Source: Kingdonia uniflora (taxonomy: Eukaryota; Streptophyta; Magnoliopsida; Ranunculales; Circaeasteraceae). From it: a stretch of DNA of 64,000 bases. Shown here piece by piece: positions 31,824-43,627 of the stretch; the stretch's first letter is position 1; each line of letters opens with the position of its first letter. A program made the translations under genes and the position numbers. The DNA is taken from positions 3,782,001 through 3,846,000 of the forward strand of contig JACGCM010001659.1 in NCBI GenBank assembly GCA_014058105.1, given 5' to 3'. Below the pieces are notes generated by a model that saw only the letters and a list, made by a program, of their open reading frames with translations, did not search any database and was not told the origin of the DNA.

Positions 31824-32759
31824 CATTAGTTCTTCTTTAGAAGAAGATAGTGTATGGCAATATGGGGCTATCAAATCTTATTATGTATAATAGCCAACAA
31901 TTGTATATACCTAGCCGTCCTAGCAATCAGCCGATTAATTTTCCTCTTAGAATATAATTGTTTGGTAGTAAACATAGCAATATCGATTAAATACAATTTG
32001 TGTTGTTTATTCAGTTATAATGCCCATAATCAAGATAAGAGATGTGTATACAACCATCTCTGATAAACGGTTGAAAGACATGGCTTTGATGAAGGCTGAT
32101 AAGAACCCCAAGCCTCAAAAAGCAAGACTCCTCAGTTCGATTCACCATTAACAAGTCATTCATCAAATTTATCCTGGCATGTGGGTTGGCGGCTTGGCGC
32201 TGGGCTCTTACGTGGCATTGGGATTAGTTGGGAAAATATTGATAAATTATGAACTCGGATCACCTTGGTCTCTGGAAAATAAATAAATTCAATTTAGGTT
32301 TCTTAATGATCATTTGCACAGACGCTCTATAAACTCTCTCGCTGCAGAACGAGTCAGTTACGATAACCCATCAGCCGTACAACTCTCAATTGTCAATCTT
32401 CGCGCATGGGTTATACTAGTATTTAAATAGTTTAGATAAATTCAAAGGTATTAAAGGGTTTAGTTTTTATTCATCTGGACAAATAGAAACATATGAAAGC
32501 ACTGAATCGTGAAAATAAGAGGCAATGTTCTTGCTTATATGAAATTCAAGACAGGAATGAAGTAACATCTACTTGAATAAGAAGATATATGCCAAGAATG
32601 GACAGTTCAAGAGTCTTATGTACATTTCTATATAACAATTGAGATATTGTGGAGAATGTCAAAATGGAAGATATACAGAGCTACGTACTCAATCGTGTGT
32701 CCTTCCAACGTAAACATAGATATGAATGAAGTGCTCTGCGTACATCAATATTTTTTAAT

Positions 32760-33834
32760 TACCAATTGAAGGGAATGCCAAATTTAGACTTGATGTGTAC
32801 ACAGACAAACTTAATATCAGGCTTTCCAGATGAACGCCGACCAGAGTCTTCTGCATGAGGTTAATCGAATATTTCCCTGGAAACTTCACTCTTCTCAGGA
32901 AACTTCACTCTTCTCAAGAACTGCAATATCAGAATCATGATTACAGGAGTCAGTATCAAGTGTATTAGAAGCGTCTTCAAGTTCTATTAACGATATTTCT
33001 TCATCAATGGAGGGTTCGTCTTCAAAAAACTCAGGCAGTAAAGTTTTCAACGCATCATGTAGGGTGAAGATTTTACCTGTAAGCACAGTGTGTATAATAA
33101 GTTAGACAATGATTTAGTAATTAGGTCATGATACACAATATTGATCAGAGAGATACAATATCGACACACTGAAAATATGACAAGGAGAAAGTACAAGTTA
33201 AATTCTTGATATGGCACTAACAACGCCTTAAAAGTTGAGAAGTGCTTTTCTTGTATAGGCCACAAGATTGTTTTAGTATTTGACAACAATACAAGAAAAA
33301 CAATTCTCAACTTCACCAAACTTGGTAACAGTTTTTTGCTTATACTTTATTTTCTTGTATAACAGTCTTTCTTTCAAGGTCACACTTCCAGATTTCCTTT
33401 TGGCCTTGAAAACTAATTTGGAAATCTTAAAAACTAACCACTCGGGCTAAAAGCAACTGCAAAATGCTTATGGCAAATAAGTTAGTTTGTGTAGCTCAGG
33501 ATGATTTAGTAATTTTGAAAAGGTTATCCAGGGTCATAAGCAAATTTATTCAGGGCCATAAGGATGAATAAAAAGGCTTTTCATAAATATGCCATCAGTT
33601 ATATTTCACAACTTAGCTTGACGTAAACACAAGGGTACAAGGGACTATTTCCTCTACGCAATCAGCCAATCACATGGTAGTCACAAACTTACCATCTTCT
33701 CTGAGAATCTCAACTGGTCAGTTTATGTAGGAGATTTCGTCCCAACTATCAATTGGTGGTACATCTGGTAGATCGCCTATAGCCTAGTCAATATACCGCA
33801 CGTACAATCTTACAGGAACTCTGCCTGACCAAAG
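32760..33834 (-). pseudogene. ATG5: Autophagy protein ATG5, 3' exons, with premature stops
   Basis: ATG5 is conjugated to ATG12 and promotes ATG8 lipidation in autophagy. Exon 33834-33693: RVPVRLYVRYID, TAG, AIGDLPDVPPIDSWDEISYI, N, TGA, PVEILREDG, then the donor G|GTAAG. Exon from 33076: KIFTLHDALKTLLPEFF, then an acidic tail with an 18-bp tandem duplication (32884-32917). A degraded last exon near 32850-32760 holds KFGIPFNW, corresponding to KLEIPFSW of the family. Phase 1 is kept across the intron, so this is an unprocessed copy. The first six or so exons are missing upstream. The TGA sits where the family has Arg (CGA to TGA). Confidence 0.85.
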
Positions 33835-33849
33835 GTTCAAAAAACAAAA

Positions 33850-35100
33850 ACAAAAAATTAAGGGAAAATGAGCTAAATACCAACCAATACCATCTATACA
33901 TAAATATTCTTCTAAAAATTAGCGTGCGCATTAGAATTGTACCTCATCCTATGCAAAATACGACTCCTAAGGTGGGACAAAAGAATGTGAAATGGAAAGA
34001 TTGTAAATGTGTTTTACACTACTCCAGTATGGCACTAGGGAAAGTTCTATAACAAAATCTAGAGTCCAAGTGAAAGCATCAAAACTTGAAATCCTCAGGT
34101 CCGTGAAATGGTGACTGTAATTATCGAGTTTATTTGTGAGGTTTCTGGTTTCAATACCTTACTACTGTTTAGTGGCTGGCCTCAAAAAGATTTAAAAAAC
34201 TAGGTCAGAGGTTGTAGCTATTCGGAGAAAGAGGAGTTTAGATGGCTCTAGAAACACATGGGAAAGGTCTGGTGGGTGATTCGACAATTGCAGTGACATG
34301 ACAAATAGAAATTAGAAAAGTTCATTCTTTGCAAATGCAAGCTAGTACGATTAGGATTTCTACCAAGAATGATGGGAGGAATTGAGTCCGATGGTAAATT
34401 TGAACCTATAGTGTGATAAATACATGAAGGACTAGTAATAAGTGTGGCATCTTCAATTGGTCTAATGCAAACTTTAAGCAATGAAAAATTAGTAAGGATC
34501 TATTGTTTTACAATCCCCGAAAAAAATAACATTGATCTGCAAACTACAATATCCTTATCCAATACTTGTCGAGCGTCCCATGGCATCAACAAGAATGGTG
34601 TTTTGAGCACCCTGTATAAATACATAATGTTTTCTGGTCGCCAAATTCATAAGTATACGACCTTTATAAGTTCTTACTTTCATAGTTGTACCAAACACTG
34701 GCAGATAACAAAACTTTTGGCTTAAATATGATTCGCATTTATTTGATTGCTGCATTGAGCACATAAAGATCTGTAGTTACATTGTGTACACTTAAAAGTT
34801 AAACACTTAAACATTATGGATCAAGCATTATTAGTTTGGTGATCAGTAAAGATAAGGAGAAAGATGATAAGAAGATTCAAAAGAATGTACAAGACTGGGA
34901 TAACACCCGGGACCCCTTTATATATAAATACACATGTAATGTAATTAACTGTAACGGTATGTGGTTGATATCCTGATGAATCTAGCCTAACGAGTTTCAT
35001 TAAACGTAATATTGTGCTACTAAGCACACACGAAATAAAATTGTAGCATGCAATGGAAATATGGAATCATGGATCAGACTGAGATGAACCTGCAGATGCT
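33850..35100. other. No recognisable gene
   Basis: Short frames near 34250-34480 and 34555-34764 (minus) lack any family I know. The sequence looks like intergenic or intronic DNA between the ATG5 and DUF674 remnants. No clear repeats were seen. Confidence 0.35.
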
Positions 35101-35770
35101 TGTCATTGTTCTTCGCATGGATAGACAGCTGAATTTTTCATCAAAGATGCCTTCAGAAGCCTCAACGCTTGAAAAAAAATTACCTGCCCGTTAAAACAAA
35201 AATGGTGCCAAGACAATGCTCTTAATTTGGTTATAAATACAAAATAGCATACCTCATCTTCACCAAAGAGGACAACCTGCTCCTCAATATCTTCAATGGG
35301 CACATCGAATTCAGTAAGAATAGAAATAGCATCTAGAGGCAAGAGCGGTTTTACTGAAAGCTGATCGGTAACAATGTACGTAATTTGGTCATTCACAAAT
35401 CCTCCCCCACTTGCAGTCTCCAAAGATGGACTCTTTGGATTAACGACCTCATACCCTTTGGCTAATTCAATACCTTCCTTGATGTCAAATAGTTGAATCA
35501 CAATTGTAATGTTGCGGGATTTTCGGACTTAAAAGCATAAACCTGCATTTTTCCGATTTGATGTAATTATTACCTGTGCTTTTGTACAAGTTATCAATGC
35601 ACCCCATGTTAGTATTCCCTCCCAATATCTTGATAATGGAACCAAGAGGCAGTGTGAGAATACTGAAGATGAAGTCTACAAAATCTGCACCGGCTTCTGC
35701 GTACAATACTTCGTTTCGAGATTTGCTCACCATGAATTTCAAGGTCATCTTGTCCAAGACTAGACGCATA
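35101..35770 (-). pseudogene. DUF674-family protein, frame disrupted
   Basis: From the ATG at 35769 the frame reads MRLVLDKMTLKFMVSKSRNE, then VLYAEAGADFVDFIFSILTL and PLGSIIKIL, the N-terminal signature of DUF674 (LFAEAGKDFVDFLFSLL-LPLG). It stops at 35485. The second half (35501-35260) in another frame gives GGGFVNDQITYIVTDQLSV and KPLLPLDAISILTEF. After an intron-like gap it continues RLLKASLMKNSA near 35140, again as in the family. A frameshift and loss of the middle Cys-rich part suggest a pseudogene. The biochemical function of DUF674 is unknown; it is plant-specific. Confidence 0.75.
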
Positions 35771-36078
35771 TTGTTTTTTGGATGCGGTTTGCATATTTTT
35801 CTTGGTTTCAGTCTCCGTTAGTTCTTAACTTCCCAACAATAAGCCTATGTATCGGTCTGGGAGAAATACATCACTGAAGGGCATCGTGGTTAGTAAGGAC
35901 CTCCTAAGAAAATCCAAAACCTGTAGAAACAAATGAAGGAAATAAAGTTAGTTTTGTTTGTGTTACATTTGTCGTAAAAAATCACAACTAGAATTAATTT
36001 CTACAGTGATGAGCTCAAAAGGCCGACATGACATAGTTTAGGCTTGTTCAGCTCAGACGCTTAATCATCTGAACTAGG

Positions 36079-36860
36079 ATGACAGTTATTTCAGCTCCGC
36101 TCGTCCTCTCCTTTAAACCAACACTGTCAATGTTAGAGCAATGCAAAACTATATCTGAACTGCGTCAAATACACACCTGCATTGCAAAAATTGGTTTCAT
36201 CTCTTATACATTTGCTGTGAGCAGATTTATTGCCGCGTTTTGCTCACTCTCCCCGGTAGTCCAAAAACCTGGACTATGCGTTATCAGTATTTTATCAAAT
36301 TCAAGAACCGAATGCTTTTATGATTTTCACTCTCATCAAGGCATTCTCTGATACACAAAATGCATTACGAGTTAAAATGCTCTACTCCCAAATGCTTTCT
36401 ACGTTGAATGACTACAATGGGGTTGAGTTTTCTCTTCAATCTGTTTTAAAATGTTGCAGGAGATCGCTTGCATTTAAAGAAGAAACTTAAGTTCATGGAC
36501 AAGTGTTGAAGAACCACTTTAAGGATGACTTTTTTGTATGTAATGCAGTTCTTCGGATGTATTTGGAGCTTGGGAGAGTCAAATTGGCGAATAGGGTATT
36601 TGACAGAATGGTGAAACGCCAAATGTGAGCATATTGAGAATGCCAAGAATGATTTCGAAAGTGTTTCAGTTAGACGCAATGTAGGTGATTGGAAGTCTAT
36701 GATTTCTGATCTGGCAACCCATGGGATTCTATGAGATGTTCTATGAAATGGAGAGGATGGATGTCGAGCGTAATGAGATCACATTCTTAGGAGTACTTAG
36801 TGCGTGTAACCACGGAGGGTTAGTTAAAAAAGTCGTCGAATCTGCAATGGCTCTTAACTA
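36079..36860 (+). pseudogene. Pentatricopeptide repeat (PPR) protein remnant
   Basis: The first frame reads LSMLEQCKTISELRQIHTCI, typical of the start of plant PLS-class PPR proteins (QIHA motif). Shifted frames continue YSQMLSTLNDYNGVEFSLQS, then FVCNAVLRMYLELGRVKLAN, then RVFDRMVKR. Further on comes ERNEITFLGVLSACNHGGLV near 36770, the usual VLSAC-H-GLV repeat signature. Several frameshifts and stops and loss of repeats in the middle make it a pseudogene. PPR proteins bind organelle RNA. Confidence 0.75.
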
Positions 36861-37612
36861 ATATTATGATCACCAACGATAAAGTGGGCGAAGGATAATC
36901 AATTTTTGGATCTTGACTAATATTATGATCACCAGCGAATACCATCTCAGCAGAATCCTAATACAATTGAGTAACGACATGTATTTTAGACATACCCTTG
37001 AACGACAGTTGAACTAATGGGTTACAAAATCAAACCGAATAAGGCGAAAACTAAGAACAAAGCTAATCCCTCAATTATCACTACAATCAAAGATATCGTC
37101 CTCGTCAATGTCGACATAGTCCTAACAGATCCAAGTCTCTCTATCTAAAACAAATCAATTTTTAATAGAATCTCAAACTCTCTCCGTCAAATCTGCAAAC
37201 CCCACTAATACACAACACAACCAATTCACCATAAACCAACACAGTAAAAATAAACATCAATTACTTTGAATCTGACCTGGCGGATCCAGGAATTTGAACC
37301 AGGGTGGGCAAGGAGTTCCGTAAGAAAGGCGAAGTTAGACATCCCCAAGGGATTCTAGGAATCTGAACTAAACTATCTTCAGTGTAATGGACCCCTCCAT
37401 CCAATTAAAACAACAACATTTTCCCAAATTAAGATAGTATATGATAACCAGAAACAAATCCATCGAATAAAATGATACTTTCTCTCCATAAGAAGCCTTT
37501 TTAGTACCGTATTTTCTTAATACAACATTTTCTCAGTAAGCTAAATTAACCACGCAACAATGTACATTAAAAAAGGGAACGAAGAGAAAAAGTAAGCAAT
37601 ACCTTCTGGAGC

Positions 37613-37782
37613 TGTTCAACGTAATCTACACCGACAGAAATGGGTCTCTCCTTTCCATCTTGGTTCGGTAGACTGATTCACTTCTGAGTGTTAGTAATAT
37701 CAGAAAGTCGCTTTCTGCAATCGCTCCCTAATGAAGTTTTCTTTGGAAATTTCTCTCCGCTCAACTTCCCTGATAAACCCAT
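37613..37782 (-). pseudogene. Possible shugoshin-like first exon
   Basis: The minus strand reads MGLSGKLSGEKFPKKTSLGS from the ATG at 37782, then RKRLSDITNTQK, a TGA, then ISLPNQDGKERPISVGVDYV, then EQLQK and the donor AAG|GTATTG. The RKRLSDITN motif followed by a D-YV-QL coiled-coil start resembles plant shugoshins, which protect centromeric cohesin. The call rests on one exon and a recalled motif, so it is tentative. The internal TGA means it is not functional. Confidence 0.45.
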
Positions 37783-38364
37783 TCACAACCACAAATCGGT
37801 CAATCATTCCAAACCCCCAGTCACACTAACCACTAACCCATCAATAACGCTAAATTGCAAACCCTAAAAAAGTACCTGTTATGATCGTTAGAAGAAGTAC
37901 CTATTTTTGAAGATTCATTGAGGGTTGGGAATTAGCAACTGCAGCAAGAAAGATAGGATGACGAGAACTTCAGTAATTATCACCCGGTTATGATCTTGGC
38001 GATGATCAGCAAGTGCATCCTGCAAAAAAATAAAGATTATATATTAGGATCTCAAAAATAATAGAAGATTAGAAAGGTTAATTGGTTGATTAATGGACTT
38101 CCCTTAATCCCTTATATACAGAAGATAATGGAATTCCATTTCACAATATTAATTCATACAAAATGTCCCTTAATTACACATGTTCAAGTACTAGGTGTAA
38201 CTTCTAGAGGAATAGATTAAAGACTTATTTAAGATAGGAAGTCAAGCAAACCTGGAATTTTAGATTGTTATGCATGAATTTTTTTCCCAATCAGACTTTG
38301 GTTCTTCTAATGCAGTCGAAGAAACATTTTAAGAAAGAAAACATACTTGGACAGTTATATTCAT

Positions 38365-39624
38365 CACGGGGGAGGATTCTCCTACACTCCCTTTGTTGCG
38401 ACACACCCGCTACACTCTCCTCTCACCACTCATCTCTCCAACTTAGCTGCCCACTTAACATCTCTCTCTCCCACTCAGCTCTCTATTTGGCGACTAAAAT
38501 AAATAAATAACTCTCTCTCTCTCTCTCTCTCTCAATCGCTCTGTGGTACGCCCAAATTTAAATTTAAATTTCACTTTATCTTTCTCTCTCCCGTCGTTTC
38601 CCGCCACTCAATCTCCCACTAATCTCTCACTAATTTTTCTGTCAATTTCTTTCTCATTCCTCTGTATCTCTCTCACTCCCCATTTGTGTTCTACGAAGCT
38701 AACTTCTGTAAAAAAAAATCAACTTTTCTCGCGCAATGTCGTTACGCCTTTGACCAAATTGTCCACAAAAAAATCACTCTCTCTAAGCCAATATCTACCA
38801 ATATCTACTCCAAAAATCAACAAAAAGGAAACAATGTGTAGAATTCAACAAAAAGGAAATTTATTGTCGAATTTATTGTTTAAGTCAAATTTTAACTAAA
38901 TTGTCGAATTGTTAGAGGATTCGACAATAAATTGCCGAATTGTTAGAAGATTCGACAATAAATTGTTGAATTGTTAGAGGGTTCGATAAGAAATTGTCAA
39001 ATTCTAAGAGGATTCGACAATAAATTATCGAATTGTTAGAGGTGTCGACAATAAATTATCAAATTGTTAGAGGATTCAACAATAAATTTTTGAATTGTTA
39101 GAGGATTCGACAAGAAATTGTCGAATAGTTAGATGATTCGACAATAAATTGTCGAATTGTTAGAGGATTCGACAAGAAATTGTTGAATTCTAACCATTCG
39201 ACAATTTATGACAGAGGTTTCAACTTACATCTTCAAGCTTATAACTGAGGCAAAATTTTATACTTGATTATGACGGATAGGTTCTGCTGTTTGGGATGAA
39301 ATCCACAAAAAGACTGAGTTGACAGAGAGAGTGAGTTGTTGAGCTCAGTGTAGACCGAGACACGATGAGTGAGTTCGAGATTGAGCGAGAGAGAGAGCGA
39401 CGAGTTGTCGGAGCGGTGTAAGCGAGAGAGAGAGAGAGTTGAGTGACAGAGTTGAGAGAGAGAGAGACGAGTGGAGAGAGAGTTTTTTTATTTTATTTTG
39501 TTTGTTTATTTTTTTTAGTCGCCAAATAGAGAGCTGGGTGGGAGAGAGAAAGGGCTGTCGAGTTGGCAAAATGAGAGGCTACTAGAGAGTGTAGCGGGGA
39601 GAGAGTGTAGGCGAATCCTCCCCC
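38365..39624. mobile_element. Non-autonomous TIR element with terminal inverted repeats of about 160 bp
   Basis: The left end (GGGGGAGGATTCTCCTACAC, 38368) and right end (GTGTAGGCGAATCCTCCCCC, ending 39624) are inverted repeats. They pair over about 160 bp, including CTACACTCTC and CTCTCTATTTGGCGACTAAAA near 38486 and its complement near 39530. Nine-base flanks TATATTCAT (38356-38364) and TATATTAAT (39625-39633) match at 8 of 9, if the left end is taken at CAC 38365. Long TIRs and a 9-bp duplication suggest a Mutator-like element. There is no transposase; the interior has CT tracts and a 31-bp tandem array. Confidence 0.75.
38898..39205. repeat. 31-bp tandem array, nine full units plus a partial tenth
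   Basis: The unit AAATTGTCGAATTGTTAGAG + GATTCGACAAT recurs with exactly 31-bp spacing from 38898 to 39176, followed by a 29-bp partial unit. Units differ by one to four substitutions and no indels. Each junction forms a dyad, ATTCGACAAT-AA-ATTGTCGAAT, so the array is a string of possible hairpins. It lies in the middle of the TIR element. Confidence 0.9.
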
Positions 39625-39796
39625 TATATTAATATCAACATCTTTCTAGTACTTCATGAGCTTTTCATTCTTGACAGAATGAAAATTGAACATGACTCAA
39701 ACTCTCATGGATTTTATTATATGCATTTTGGTAATAACGGTAAGAAAAAAAAAACCACGAGTGCTTCTCTTAAGTGGTATGTACCGTATGGTTGCG

Positions 39797-40012
39797 AAAA
39801 ATACATTTATAAATGTAGTTAACAGCATAAACGTTGGCACAAACATTTGAATTTGAACCTTCTTCTTTTACAATCTTCGGAGTCTGATAGTTTAGATGTG
39901 AAGTACCTTGAAAAGCAGCCAAGTGTAGAAGGGGGGATTGATTGTGATCAACTTCGTCATTACTAACATAAACTATCTGGGGATGTCCTTTAATATTTCG
40001 AAAAATATACTT
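39797..40012 (-). repeat. Copy 2 of the dispersed coding-like repeat
   Basis: Homologous to 31513-31711, with a 14-bp extra segment (CTTCTTCTTTTACAA). On the minus strand it reads [20 protein letters not shown], joining the YKYI and VYVS parts in one frame. This suggests that the two parts seen in copy 1 belong to one repetitive protein. It abuts the left end of the Tat element. Confidence 0.45.
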
Positions 40013-40199
40013 ATATAAGTATTACCAAGCACTACGGTTCGACTGGAAAGGAGGGATCTACGAAATCTAAGGCAGCCAAAAATTAGCTCGAGCTTGCGAT
40101 AATACTATTAAAGCTGAGCCAGCTACAATAGCTCCAGCATAGCAATTACAGCATTCAGTACCAGCAGAATATCAGCTACCAAGCACCAAACCAACAGAA

Positions 40200-41700
40200 T
40201 TTATTGAGATCAATGGCGCACAAAGAGGAACTCACATCGGGACCCTCTTGAGCACGGAGGAACATTCAAGTCTCATACAATTCCTTTTGGATAACCACGA
40301 TGTTTTTGCGTGGACATTCTACAAAATGTCAGGGGTCGATACAGCCATGGCGTGCCACAAGCTAGAGTTAAAAGAGAAGGCAGAATCAGTTAAACAGAAG
40401 CAACGAACTCTAGCACCAAAAATATGAGACGAAGTAAACAAAGAGATCGACAAATAGATTAAGGTCAGTTTTATCCGCAAAGCTATTTGCCCGGACTGGA
40501 TCTCGAACATTGTCGTAGTCCCAAAGAAAAATGGTAAGATCAGAATCTGCGTCGATTTCACAGATCTCAATCGATACACTCCAAAAGATAGTTTTCCACT
40601 TCCAATCATCAACCATCTGCCCGATTCAGCAGCAGGGCATGAACTCCTCTCTATGATAGATCATGCATCAGGGTACAATCAGATACTGCTTTTCCCTAAA
40701 GATTAAGAAAAGACTGCGTTCTTCACCGAACAAGGCTTGTATTACTATAAGGTCATGCCTTTCGGCCTGAAAAATGCCGGCGCTACCTATCAGAGATTAA
40801 TGACGCAAATGTTCAAAGATAAACTCGGTAAAATAATGGAGATTTACATTGATGACATGCTTTGCAAGAGTCTCAAGAAAGAAGATCATATGGCAGATTT
40901 ACGAACAACATTTGAGATTTTATGAGCTTACAAAATGCGTTTAAATCCAAAAATGCCAGTTCGGAGTACAATCCAGAAAATTCTTGGGCTACCTCATCAG
41001 CAAACGAGGGATTGAAGCTGATCCATCATGCATACGAGCTCTCTTGGCTATGCCTTCACCAAAGACAAAAAAGGGTGTTCAGAAACTAGACGGGAAGATC
41101 ACAACACTTAACAGATTTGTGTCCAAATCATCAGACAGATGCCGACCACTATTCGATCTGCTAAAACAAGGTACATCGCGGGGAAAATCAATGAAGGATC
41201 CCGAGATCGAGTGGACAGATAAATGTAAAGCCGCTTTCCTCAAACTCAAACAATATTTGGGTAAACCACCAGTTATGAGAACACCAGCAGATGGAGAAGA
41301 ACTAACAGTATACCTAGCCATCACAGATACTTCTTTCAGCTCCGTCCTCCTCCGACTTGATGAAAAGACCAAAAAACTAATCAATTTTATTAGCAACACT
41401 CTGACCCCCGCTGAAATAAGATACACCAAGATCGAGAAGCTTCTTTTGGCTCTCGTCTATACGTCGTAGAAATTGAAATAGTATTTCCAAGCCCATGTTG
41501 TTCGTGTCTTAACGAACTATCCACTCCGTTAAATCTTATCTAAACGCGAAAAATCTCGATGTATTCAGCAATGGTCAGTAAAAATTGAAGAACACTACAT
41601 ACATTTTGGGCCACGCCACTCTGAGAAAGGTCAGGCTATAGCAAATTTTCTAGTTGACTTTCCAGTAGACGATCCTGATTGGGAAAAAGACGTTGTAGAT
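40200..41700 (+). pseudogene. Tat element RT and first RNase H (broken)
   Basis: The linker ends FLLDNHDVFAWTFYKMSGVD. RT follows with KKNGKIRICVDFTDLNRYTP, SMIDHASGYNQI, VMPFGLKNAGATYQRLM and the catalytic IYIDDML at about 40846-40866. RNase H follows near 41280-41460 (VYLAITDTSFSSVLL, EIRYTKIEKLLLALVYTS). Stops at 40425, 40456, 40705 and 40922 and a shift near 40970 break the frame. The stretch 40737-41469 is the best preserved. The first catalytic Asp of RNase H sits in ITDTSFS, as in Tat elements (usually VSD-AVS). Confidence 0.8.
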
Positions 41701-41759
41701 AATAAAGATGAACCACCCACAGTACAGTCTGAAGAGAAGTCCAATTGGGTAACAAAGAA

Positions 41760-42252
41760 TGGTTGGAAACTTTTGACGGAAGGCTCCGTCGGACCAGCTG
41801 GATCAGGAGTGGGGATTGTTCTTATTACTCCTTCCAATGATCGGCTCAAAAAATCCATTCACCTCAATTTCGAAGTAACCAACAATGTAGCAGAATATGA
41901 GGTACTAATTCATGGCTTAGATCTGGTACTCACACTGGGTGTAGCAGAGCTCTCTGTCTACACCGATTCATTACTGATCGTCAATCATCACGCGGGTATC
42001 TATCAAGCCAATGGGAAAAGGATTGACTATGCTGCTACAGTGGTCGAACGAATGAACAAATTTCAGACAATTTTTATGGAACATTTGCCAAGGGGAGAAA
42101 ATAGACATTCAGATGCACTCGCTTACCTTGCTGGGGTCCTTGGATCAGAAGCTCGTTATTTAAAAATTAACATCATTTCTAACCATAACATTAATGCCAT
42201 CGTGTCCAACACCATTAATACAGGGGGCAACGAGAAAATCGAAAGTGATTAG
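41760..42252 (+). pseudogene. Second (archaeal-type) RNase H of the Tat element
   Basis: An open frame of 159 codons from 41773 follows WKLLTEGSVGPAGSGVGIV. The pattern EGSVG-GSG-GIVL, NNVAEYEVLIHGLDLVLTLG, VYTDSLLIVN and NRHSDALAYLAG matches the archaeal-type RNase H of Tat elements. Catalytic positions are NVAEYE (Glu), VYTDS (Asp) and NRHSDALA (Asp). The usual first DG(S/A) Asp is replaced, since the sequence reads TEGSVG, so catalysis may be lost. The frame itself is intact and long for this element. Confidence 0.75.
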
Positions 42253-42439
42253 AGACAACCTTTCATCAGATACATTGGACCTCACAATAAATTTGATGGC
42301 CCACTTCCGGAGGATCCTACAGAACGGCGGAGATTAATTGATAATGCTCGTAGATATATTGTACGGGATAACTTCCTTTACAAAATATCAGTCACTGGTC
42401 CATACCTCCTCTGCCTATCCGAAAAAGAAGCACAGTAAT

Positions 42440-43495
42440 TCTTGCACGATCTACGCGAAGGCACATGCGGATCTTATGCTACAGGACGATCTCTTGCAAA
42501 TAGAGCTTTAACGCAAGGAATGTTCTGGCCTAAGATGAAAGCACAAGCAATCGAGTACGCTCGCAAATATGATGTTTGTCAACGTCACGGTCCTAAGATA
42601 CGAGCCCCATCACTAAAACTACACTCAAGCCAAGTCACCTTGCCGTTCAGACGATGGGCTCTCGATCTCGTAGGAGAATTTCCTAAAGCACCAAAAAAAT
42701 AAAAGCATTTGATAGTCGCTATGGACTACTTCACTAAATGGGTTGAGGCAGTCCCATTGTGCCGAACACGAGAAGAAGAAGTCATCAGACTCATCTGGGA
42801 AGACATTATCATTCGGTTCGGCAGACCACATCTTATCAGAATCGATAATGGACCACGGTTCATTGGCTCCAAAGTCGTCACATTCCTCAATGAGCACAAT
42901 ATCATTCATTCTCCATCAAACCCTTACTATCCTTAAGGAAACGGAAAAGCTAAAATTACTAATCGAACGATTGTGGGCGGGCTCAAGAAGCATTTAGATG
43001 ACAAAAAGGGGAATTGGGTGAACGAGTTACCACACGTACTTTGGGCATATCAAACAACTCTAAGAACAGTAACAAGTTGTACTCCATTCTTACTGCCCTA
43101 CGGGACGGAAGCCATAATACCCACTCAATATCATTACCCAATACACGATCACGAGATGACTGATAAAAAAAATGAATTTCAGATTGCATGCAACCTGAAT
43201 ATGATCGAAGAGACACGCAAAAGAGCCATTGTCAATCTGGAAAGATATTAGCTTGCTTTATCACCGTCTTATAACAAGCACGTTCGACATCGAGAATTTA
43301 AAGTCAAGGACCTCATTCTCAGAGAAATCCCAAACATCGCAAAACACCTAATGCGGGAAAGTTAGAGGATAATTGGGAAGGTCCCTTCATCATAACTGGC
43401 ACGAGCGGTCTGGGGTCTTACAATCTAAGTACACATGATGGAGTACCTATACCTAATCCATGGAATACCCACCGACTGAAGCTATATCAAAATTA
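42440..43495 (+). pseudogene. Tat element integrase, catalytic Glu replaced
   Basis: The HHCC zinc finger region is HDLREGTCGSYATGRSLANR to YDVCQRHG. The core follows: RWALDLVGEFPKA, stop (42700), VAMDYFTKWVEAVPL, then RIDNGPRF with the second Asp at about 42841. The third catalytic residue should lie in NGQAE, but the sequence reads NGKAK (about 42941-42955), so Glu is replaced by Lys and a TAA precedes it. The C-terminal GPF-like region (SYNKHVRHREFKVKDLIL) ends near 43490. The enzyme would be dead. Confidence 0.8.
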
Positions 43496-43627
43496 AACAT
43501 GTTGTAACTTCAGATTTCACTCAATAAAGCAAATTTGCATCATCATGCTACAAATGTATTTAAGCATTGTACTTATCTTCATATGGTTTGCTCAAATTGA
43601 CCTACTACGAAGAATTACTACAACAAT

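Noticed and set aside
38365..38380. Left end of the TIR element read as a CACTA-type end (CAC...)
   Set aside because: The right end lacks the matching GTG, flanks do not give a 3-bp duplication, and the long TIRs fit Mutator-like elements better.
38898..39205. Regular 31-bp repeats that could be mistaken for a CRISPR array
   Set aside because: The units are contiguous with no unique spacers, the DNA is plant nuclear, and the array sits inside a TIR element.
42625..42909. Minus-strand frame of 94 codons opposite the Tat integrase
   Set aside because: The plus strand encodes a recognisable integrase here, so the minus frame is a shadow, unlike the antisense series from 44191 on.
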